This document shows, piece by piece, positions 56,101 to 64,000 of a stretch of DNA of 64,000 nt. Position 1 is the stretch's first letter. Each line of letters begins with the position of its first letter. The notes beneath the pieces are model-generated. The model ran no database searches, was not told the origin of the DNA, and saw nothing but the letters and a program-made list of their open reading frames with translations. The position numbers and the translations under genes are program-made. The DNA is from Desmodus rotundus (taxonomy: Eukaryota > Chordata > Mammalia > Chiroptera > Phyllostomidae), in contig NC_071398.1 in NCBI RefSeq assembly GCF_022682495.2, positions 27,903,426 to 27,967,425 of the forward strand. The letters are read 5' to 3'.

Positions 56101-57291
56101 GAAAGGAAAAGCTTCACAACATTATTTTCAGTGCAGTTTTTTTGTGGGCCCTGGCACGTATATGTAAATACTGTGTCAAGATGTTTTTGTTTTTTAATAT
56201 ATATTTACAATTTTGGTAGCTTCTGCAAAAGAGCTATCCAGAAATGTTTTCCCCCAGAATGTCAATGCATCCTTATCAATAGGCTGTGAGAGTTAGTTGT
56301 TAACTTATTCACATTTATAATAATAATGGGTAACACCCATTCTTGTAATATTTAGTTACTGGTTATTTTTTAATCACATGCTTGTAAATTCCCTTGCAGG
56401 TGACTAGACCGTCAGCTCCATTTTAGCAGAGGAACCACAACTCTGTTTACCGTCCTTATTCCTAGGACCCATCATGGTGCTTAGCACTCAGTGGTTGCTA
56501 AATAGTTAATCGATTAAATGAATAAATAATTAGTGAGGGATTCTCTTTTGTAGAAATGTAGTCACAATGATTCTTGTCAGGGACTTATTTCTTGAAGCTC
56601 CAGGGAGAATATGAATTGCCAGGCACTTGTTAAACTTGCTTCCATGTAGTTTAACCATTTGTTTTTCCAGAAAGTCACATTCAGAATTCTGTGCAGTTAG
56701 GGTTTCACAACTAGGTTTATGTTTATAAGTAATATGTTTATCTGTTCATCAGGTTTCAGTGAATTTTAAAGATAAAAATTACATGTTTTTAAAGAGCATT
56801 AAGATCATTAGTATTTTCCTCTTTTGGATTTCCCTATCTTTCCATTTGAACCACATTTTCTGCTTTTCTTTAGTATGTATGGCAGAGAAAACTGAAATGG
56901 AAGTAGTGGCATGAGTCAGCAGCAAGGTAAACGGAACAACTGGAAATGTTTGTCAGTCAAAAAACTCTCCTGTAAGCAGAACTCTACTTATGAGTTTGGT
57001 GTACAAACCTGTTTTGACCTGTTTCAAAATAAGCTTTAACAATTTCAGAGTGTTCTTTGACAGTTTTGTAGAAAAAGCTAAGTAGTATTTTCTTGTTTGT
57101 TATTGGAAAATACGACACCTAGCAATCTCATCTTGCAGACCTTTGATTTGTTTAATTAGGAAAGGGTTGTGGGGACTCTAACCCAGATGTTTCGTGTGAT
57201 TATTTAATATGTAGTGTTTTTTTCCCCTGAAAGTGTATAATATGTGTAGTTTATGTGATCAGTGATTTTCTTTCTTTCTTTTTTTTTTCAG

Positions 57292-57360
57292 TATATTTTT
57301 GGAGATTTTAGCCCTGATGAATTCAATCAGTTCTTTGTGACTCCTCGCTCTTCAGTTGAG
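57292..57360 (+). CDS. USP10: USP10 exon 2 encoding the FGDF G3BP-binding motif
   Basis: This is a 69-nt exon, phase 0 at both ends. The acceptor is a T-rich tract ending TTTTTCAG and the donor GAG|GTAAAA (GT at 57361). It encodes 23 residues starting [11 protein letters not shown] and ending PRSSVE, residues 8-30 of the protein when joined to exon 1. The text agrees with mammalian USP10 and identifies the gene. FGDF (residues 10-13) is the published short linear motif by which USP10 binds the NTF2-like domain of G3BP1/2 and limits stress-granule condensation. Skipping this exon would keep the frame but remove the motif. Exon 3 is beyond the window end. Confidence 0.96.
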
Positions 57361-57459
57361 GTAAAACAGAACTTTGTTTTATTGAGTATATGTGTAAATA
57401 AAGTTAATGGTTATGTTTTAATTTTGATTTTTTAATTTATGCTCTTCGATAAGGAATTC

Positions 57460-59150
57460 CAGTGTACAGGGAAGTGCAGAGACTAATATGAGAAACATCT
57501 TAACCCACCAACCAGATTTAGCTAATAGTAACATTTAGCTATATTTATAAGTAGCAAACATTGCAGATACAGTAGAAATGTCCATTATACATCACCCTCT
57601 TTCATTTCATTCCCCCTGCCCCAGAAATGATGACTGCTGAAACCGCTAAGTACTGTTTTCTCACTGTGGTTTTCACCTTTTACTATGTGTGCGTAGCAAT
57701 AGATAGTACATTGTATTCTTTTATATGAAATGTCACATGGTTTCATACTATATTCATTTTGTAGTTTATCTTAAGCTAATGTCCTTTAGATTTATCTACA
57801 CTGATGCATTTTGCTCTTTGATTTCAGTTGTTCAATACCATTGATTAAACACACCACAATTTATCCTTTTTACTATTGAGGACCATGTAGGTCTTAGTTC
57901 TCCCACTGTTACAAAAATGTTGCAAAAAACATTTGTTTTGGCTTCTCATGCTCCTGTGCGTTTCTCCAGGATATAGTCTAGGAGTGGACCTTCGGGCTTG
58001 TGCAAGGGGTAAACATCTTCAGATTCACTAGAGACTGCTCATCTCTAAGTGGTTTTCACGGTCTGCGTTCCCATCAGCAGTGCCTGTGCTTTTTCTCTAT
58101 CTCATTTAAAAACAAAAAAAATCTTGCTCATTCTTAGTATAGGCATACTTAAAATTTTTGTTAATCTGATGGGTTATAAATAGATCGTCATAGTTTTAAT
58201 TGACATTTCCCAGATTATAAACAGTTGAGTACTGTTTGTTGGCAATATATATTTCCAGTCCTGTGAATTACCTAATCTCTGTCCCCTGTCCCTATTTTTT
58301 TATCAAGTAATCTGTCTTTTTCTTACTAATTTACAGGATTAATAATCTTTGGGTTTGCATATTAAAGGTATCTTTTCCTAGCATGAGAGCTTTTAAACTT
58401 CGTATATGATGTACTTTTATTTTTCCCTGGGTAAGGGGAATACACTTTTCACCTTAATGTCAAATGTATTGACATTTTTCCTCATAGTTTGTGGATTTTT
58501 GGTTTTTAAAAAAATACCTTTAAGAAATTTTTCCCTTCCCTGGGGTAATAAAGACATTTTTTTCTTCTAAAAGACTTCAGGTTTTTGTTTTTACCTTAGT
58601 ATGTAATGCAACTGAAATTGAGGTATTGATTTTTACATATGTGTGAGGTGGGCATCCCACAACCCCTCCACCATGGCAGCACCGTTACTGAGAACTTGGC
58701 CCGTAAGTCTAGTACCGCCCTGTCAGGTCGCATCTTCCTTCCTGTGTGCTGGGTTGATGCTGGGTCTCCTATACTATGTGCCTTTTGATTTATCTCTCTA
58801 TCAGTACCATATATTTTAATTGCTGCAACTTTATAGTCAGTCTTCCAGCAGGGCACACACATTCTTCTTACACTTATAAGTTACTTTGGTGCTCCTTCGT
58901 TCTTAACTCTGCCTTAGGAATTTATGATCAGCATGTCAAGTTTCATGAAAAATCCTATTGAAATTTCAATTGGAATTGTGTTAAAATTGTGTTTAATTTG
59001 TAGGAGAATTAACATCTTTATGATAATTTCCCTAAATGTGATTGTGGGGCATTTCTCCATTTATTCAGGTCTCCTTTTATGTTCATTCTTTATGTGATTA
59101 ATGGTTTCTGTTTTAGTTTGATAAAAACTTCTTGGAACATTTTTTCAGAT
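57460..59150 (-). repeat. Antisense L1M fragments (3' UTR and ORF2 end)
   Basis: 57460-58130 shows GTCACATGGTTTCATACTAT, TTCCCATCAGCAGTGCC and related L1M complement words. 58570-59150 shows the ORF2-end complement (GCAACTTTATAGTCAGTC, ATGATCAGCATGTCAAG, TCTCCATTTATTCAGGTC). All frames are broken. Confidence 0.75.
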
Positions 59151-60436
59151 TTATATTTAAATATAAAAACTGTTGAAATTTCATTGAAAGGAAAAACAAG
59201 GGAGAAGTAAGTATACAGTATATCAAGTAAAATCTTAGCTAACTTTTAATGAAACCTGACTAGCCTTTTAAATCCCTTAATTTTAGGTCCCTTAATAAAT
59301 ATACACAGTTGTGCATTTGTGCCCATATTAAATATTTACATGTGGCATTGTTTTATTTGGTAAAATGGGGCAGGAGAAGCCCCATTTAGAATAGGGGTCA
59401 AAAGGCCAGGGTTGCGGTTTGTCTGGGCCCCTTACACATGACCTTGGCAAGTCCTTTACTCTTCACCTTGGTTCTTGGATTCTAAACAACTTTTTGTTAT
59501 GGAGGTGTGATTAAATGAGAACGTATTGGAAGTGTTATTTAAGCTTAGAGATAAAAAAGGATTTGTTACTTGTTTTCTCCTTTCATTTTAGAAAATGAAT
59601 AAATTTAGTTCAGTGCCATCTCCATTTCTTCTATTCATTGATGTTAACAGTTATGATCTCAAGGAACCTAAGAATACAAACCACGATAGAGTGAAAGCTA
59701 AATTATATATTGTGTTTCCTAAGGCAATTAAATGTATCTACACATTCTAAAATTCCGTAAAATTTAAGGATTGAAGTTTAGTGTTTTCTGATGAGTTAAT
59801 TAGAAAAAACATAATCAGATCCCATATTCCCCAAGCATTAGTGTTAATTGAGGTCTACTCTATAAACTCTAGTAGTGATTCAAGTTTTAAATAATTTGTC
59901 TTTGAATCACAGTAAAACAATGGTGGTACTTGCCACAATACACAGTCTAAAAGTGCTCTACATGATTAAGGTTTTAAAAAACGATAAAGCCCAACTTCTG
60001 TACTTTATAAAAGCTTTTCTCAGGTGTGTGCATATATGTGGGGTTTGCGAGTGCTGTTTGCAAGTAAGTGTCAGAATAAAAACATGTGTTTTCCTGTGTA
60101 TGAAAGTAGAAAATGTACCATTATTTCAAGTCTGAAGAGCTGGGTTCCTTTCTCACTCTGCCACTTACACAGATTCAGTGACCTTGGCGATATCCTCCAT
60201 CTCATTGTTCCTTTAAAAAAAAATTGAAAGTGGAAAGTGCTTATTTACTTAATAGACATGTTGGGAAATCATTAATGTATGGTGTGGTACCTAGTGTAAG
60301 AAATGTTAGTAGGTAGATATGAAGGATGCTGATGATAAAGTTATGTCAGACTTTTTATTTGAAGGAATAATGGCTGTCATCAAAATGAATTATGCCAGAA
60401 ATTTTAGTGTGTCAGGGCCTGTTTGGGGGTCTTCTT

Positions 60437-60641
60437 GTTTTTTTAAGATTTTATTTATTTATTTTTAGATAGGGGAAAGCAGGGAGAGAGGGACAGAAAC
60501 ATCAGTGTGTGGTTGCCTTTTGCACACCCCCTATGGGGACCTGGCCTGCAACCCAGGGATGTGCCCTGCCTGGGAATCAAACCAGCGACCCTTTGGTTCA
60601 CAGGCCAGCAGCACTCAATCTAGTGAGTCACACCAGTGAGG
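60437..60641 (-). repeat. Ves SINE, antisense
   Basis: AAGATTTTATTTATTTATTTTTAG (tail complement), ACATCAGTGTGTGGTTGCC, CACACCCCCTATGGGGACC, GAATCAAACCAGCGACCC and GTGAGTCACACCAGTGAGGGC. Confidence 0.94.
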
Positions 60642-61918
60642 GCTTTTTTTAAAATTGCTTTTGAGCATGCATTGAGTAGGAGGGTAGGGTATGACAGGTG
60701 TTGTCTATCAAAATTCCATGTGGTCCAGTATCTCTCAAAAGGGAAGTCCAGGCTAAATAATGTGAACAGGCTGAGTTACTCTCCTCAGTTTTTACAATTT
60801 GGGTGTTTGGATTATAGTAATATGTAGGACACAGACTATTTATTGTGATGTGTGATTGGATTGGTGGGGGTGTGAATGATGTTATCTCACTTCTGCATAA
60901 TCATCTGGCCTCTTACCTTGTTGGTAAAATAATTGCGTCTCCTACCTGTGTTGTTCCTACCACGTAGCATAAATGAGAATCTAGCGCTATTCCTCCTGTA
61001 TTTTTTTTGGCTGCTAGGAACTGGATAAAGTACTTCCCCCCCTTTACTTGGGGCCAAGAACTGAAAAACAAAAATTTGAGAAATGAAAAATATAAAAGTT
61101 TTGTAAAAATATAAACAATTCATAAAAAACATAAATGTTTACATATAAAACACTGTCTACAAAAGCGTCATTCCTTTCAGCTGAGAGGTTTTGTCTCTTT
61201 TTAGTTTGCTTGTTTGAAATCTTGTCGCTGGCAAGATAGGATGGTCAGCAGTTTTTAACAAAATCAGAAGAAACAAGTTGAGCTGATGTGATCTTAAAGA
61301 CATTCCTGGGAGATATTGTAGGTTCCCTTTCAGACCACTGCCACAAAGCAAATATTAGAGTAAAAAGTGAGTCTCATGAATTTTTGTGTTCCCCATTGCA
61401 TGTAAAAGTTTATACTAGTCTGGTAAGTATGCAGTAGTGTTGTCTAAAAAAATGGACATACCTTCATTAAAAATAATATGTTGGTAAAAACTGCTAACCA
61501 TTATCTGAGACTTCAGTGGGTAATAATCTTTTTTGCTGGGGGAGGGTCTTGCCTCGGTGTTGATGTATTTTCTTCGAATTCTCTGCAAAGAGCATTTGTA
61601 AAATGAAGTGCGGTAAAAGGAGGCATGCCCATATCAATTTTTAAAAGGTAATTGCTATCTTTTCTAAAGCTGTGCTCTAGTTTAGAAGCCAGGGTGATTT
61701 AAAAATGAATTACTCCAACTTTAAAAATACAGTCAACTTATGAATAACTGTGTTTTGAACCCCAGTCATAATCACGTTATTGGTGTTAAAAATAGGGAGA
61801 CAATGCAAATTGCTCTTGAAACCTCCCAGGCTCTCATCATAGGAGACAACACATAAACCTCAGCCTGCTACTGAGTAACAAGTCCAGGATAGCATAGTAC
61901 ATGCAGGGTGGGATGGGG

Positions 61919-61924
<6 letters not shown>

Positions 61925-61949
<25 letters not shown>

Positions 61950-61977
61950 TGAGTGTGTGTGTGTGTGGGGGGGGGGG
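61925..61977. repeat. Compound (GA)n(GT)n microsatellite ending in G11
   Basis: GA repeats (61925-61949) run into GT repeats and then an 11-G run (61967-61977). It is low complexity and probably polymorphic. Confidence 0.95.
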
Positions 61978-62125
61978 TGGTGTGATGTGATAGAATTAAG
62001 ACAGTTACTCTCAGTGGTTTGGAGATTTCAGAGGAGAGATTTAGGGTTTGCGAAGGTCTTTGAGATACCAGAACAAATTGTGGCAGCACCAAAAAGATTT
62101 TAAAATATCAAAGGTCCCAAGACTT

Positions 62126-62322
62126 TTTTTTTTATTTTCACCCAAGGACATATTTTCGTTGGTTTTAGAGAGAGAGGAAACAACAGTTGATTGCCTTCAC
62201 GTAGGAACCCCTACTAGGGAATCAAACCTGCAGTCTGGGTATGTGCCCTGACTGGGAATCAAACCTGTGAACTTTTGGTCTCCTGGACAATGCTCCAGCC
62301 AATTGAGCCACACTGGCCAAGG
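62126..62322 (-). repeat. Ves SINE with 17-bp TSD
   Basis: CAAAGGTCCCAAGACTT (62109-62125) and CAAAGGTCCCAAGTCTT (62323-62339) flank it with one mismatch. The interior has CACCCAAGGACATATTTTCG, GACTGGGAATCAAACC and TTGAGCCACACTGGCC. Confidence 0.95.
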
Positions 62323-63435
62323 CAAAGGTCCCAAGTCTTGTCTTAACAAGACTGTTAGCAGTATTTCAGACTAAGGTAATTTAACTGTGTCTAACATAAC
62401 TAGATTACAGTTTTTTACACTTCTCAGTTCACCTTTGTGTGTGAGATTTTATGTTCTTGCTTTGGCCTTTATATTTTGCATTCTTATAAGTAGCTGTATA
62501 ATAGGAAACTTTAAACAATAAATACAATTTATTCTGTTGTGTATTTATTATACCCAATTACCATATACTAAAGTGCTTCTTATAAGTGGTGGAAGTTTTG
62601 TTCAGTTAAAGGTGCCATATGCCTCTAGAGGTTTAAAAAAAAAAAAAAAAAGATGAAGAAAAAGAAGCAGCAGCTCACTCACTCACTCATACTTCTTTTG
62701 GGCCAGAACTCATTCCAGCATACAGTAATTCCCACAGTTACACTCTTACCAGATTAACATATCAAAATTAGTGTGTTAAACACACTAACAGAAAATGACA
62801 GTATTGCCCAGGAGTCTGCTGGGTGGTCTCTTTTCAAATCCTTGCTTCTACCACTTAACTAGATTTTGAAATAATGGGAGGTTAAAAAAAAACCCAGAAT
62901 TTTTAGTGCCTTCAAATTGTATAGATTTCTATCACCAGGGGGCACCCCAGTGTCACTGCTAGAAAATTTTGGGAAGGCATTCTGTGTATGGGAGTCAGCT
63001 AAACTTCTTTGGTGACTGCAGAGGGACATGACCCCAATTTGTGGCTTCCTCAGATGCACCTTTCTGCTTCATAGGCCTGCGCCAGTGGTAAATGCTGGGG
63101 CACCCGGTGTGGGTGAGTGAGTGCTGTGTGGAATGAATGGTTTTTGCACTTCATGTGCAAGGCCAGTGTAGTTCATCTCCACACACAAAATGCTTTCTCC
63201 TCTTGTGACAGTGTGAAGAATACTGGGGTGCCCCTGCATGGTGGAAATATGTGCAGCTCTCAAGTCCTGAATGCGGTCAGTTGCTTTTGAATAATAGCAC
63301 TGCATAGCTTCTCCTTTGTGTTAATTCTCTGGAGGGAGAACTTGGTCACTTGAAATGATAAGCTTTTATCTCTGATTACTGAATCCACTTGCTAAGAGTT
63401 AATTGGAGAAATCAGCTGAGGAAGCCACTTAAGCA

Positions 63436-63570
63436 GAAATTCTTAACAGTAGTGGACGTGAGAATTACCTGGCACCTCCAAACATTGCAGACGTGGGGCC
63501 CCACACAGTCATGGGGCCACCGCACTGCCAGTGCTGTGGTGAGCAAGCAGCCTTTGAGGAGCACTGGTTT
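63436..63570 (+). repeat. MER20-like hAT relic
   Basis: AAATTCTTAACAGTAGTGGACG, GAGAATTACCTGGCACC and a TTTGAGGAGCACTGG end follow MER20 layout with many changes. Confidence 0.5.
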
Positions 63571-64000
63571 CTGTTCTGCTGCTCTGCCTTCAGGTAACGA
63601 TTATTTGTCTGCCTCCCTTCCCCAAACTTAAACATACCCATTTTAAACATTTCCAACTTAAGTATTATGGAATAGCTAGGAAGGAGAAAACTTTGATGTA
63701 TTTATTATGCCTTTCTGCTTTTTACAGAGGTCAGGCACTTGCCATTGTGCTTGATCTCTTCCAAACACGGAATGCGATTTTTAGTCCTTAATTTTGTTAT
63801 TTAAGGTATTGTATTAAAAAGGGAGCCACGATTCCCAGACTTTTCCTTCCCAGTGGGCTTTCTCCACTCCCTGCTCAGGGGCCAGGTCCTGGCCTCTGCT
63901 GGCTGTGCTGACATGTGCTGATTGTGAACACAGTGCAGGTGGTCACCAAGAGTCATCCTTACTAGTGGACAAAGACAGGTGGCTGTGGGGTTTATGGGGA

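Larger units (their letters stand above)
32220..57291 (+). other. USP10: USP10 intron 1 (25,072 bp)
   Basis: It runs from donor GTAGCT to acceptor TTTCTTTTTTTTTTCAG (ending 57291). The first 2.1 kb (to about 34370) contains no recognised transposon apart from a short L2-like word near 34050 and is AT-rich. The rest is dense with Ves SINEs, L1/L2 pieces and the DNA transposons and pseudogene listed separately. Stretches with nothing recognised include about 35500-38130, 42100-43500, 44900-45900 and 50000-50950. No alternative USP10 exon was identified. Confidence 0.85.
57361..64000 (+). other. USP10: USP10 intron 2, 5' part (runs off the window)
   Basis: It starts at donor GTAAAA; no exon 3 acceptor and coding segment was found to 64000. 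It holds antisense L1M (57460-59150), two weak MIRs (about 59395-59520, 60140-60240), two Ves SINEs, a (GA)n(GT)n-G run and a MER20-like piece (63436-63570). Stretches 61000-61900 and 62340-63430 hold nothing recognised. Confidence 0.85.

Noticed and set aside
1..64000. CRISPR array, operon or prokaryotic system
   Set aside because: No regularly spaced direct repeats were found; the tandem repeats are microsatellites and the gene structure is spliced mammalian.

Overview
This is mammalian nuclear DNA, most likely from a microbat (Yangochiroptera). The main evidence is about 16 tRNA-derived SINEs of the bat Ves type. Each has an A-box and B-box head, a pyrimidine-rich body and an AAATAAATAAAATC or CCTCGGNTGAGGA-type tail, and many keep target-site duplications (TSDs). 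Older mammal-wide repeats (MIR, L2, L1M, MER20, ERVL LTRs) fill most of the rest. The gene content matches human 16q24.1: KLHL36 followed by USP10, both on the + strand.

Layout: 1-2900 is repeat-rich intergenic DNA. 2900-3700 is the CpG-island promoter and non-coding first exon of KLHL36. KLHL36 coding exons lie at 5701-5763, 9994-11067, 12569-12726 and 13577-14132. All splice sites are GT/AG and the product is 616 aa. A probable long 3' UTR runs to about 18960 and is free of SINEs. 19000-31900 is intergenic and built of MIR, L1, L2 and MER20 relics, a degenerate ERVL-like provirus (24120-25680), a mariner copy split by a solo LTR (26003-27055), an ERVL LTR inside a MIR (29628-30172) and a tiny retroposed U6 fragment (31071-31099).

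The USP10 CpG island is at about 31950-32480, with two NRF1 motifs, a YY1 motif and the start codon at 32199. USP10 exon 1 codes for only seven residues. It is followed by a 25,072-bp intron and a 69-nt exon 2 (57292-57360) that carries the FGDF motif known to bind G3BP. The window ends inside intron 2. The introns contain 12 Ves SINEs, 11 of them antisense to USP10, an internally deleted mariner, a mariner-type MITE, a hAT MITE with a perfect 8-bp TSD, an RPL31 processed pseudogene and many antisense L1/L2 fragments.

Both genes belong to ubiquitin signalling. KLHL36 is a probable CUL3 substrate adaptor and USP10 is a deubiquitinase. Their adjacency is conserved synteny and is not evidence that they act together. 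I found no operon, CRISPR array or clearly new gene system. The novelty here is in transposon structure and in small promoter and start-site details.
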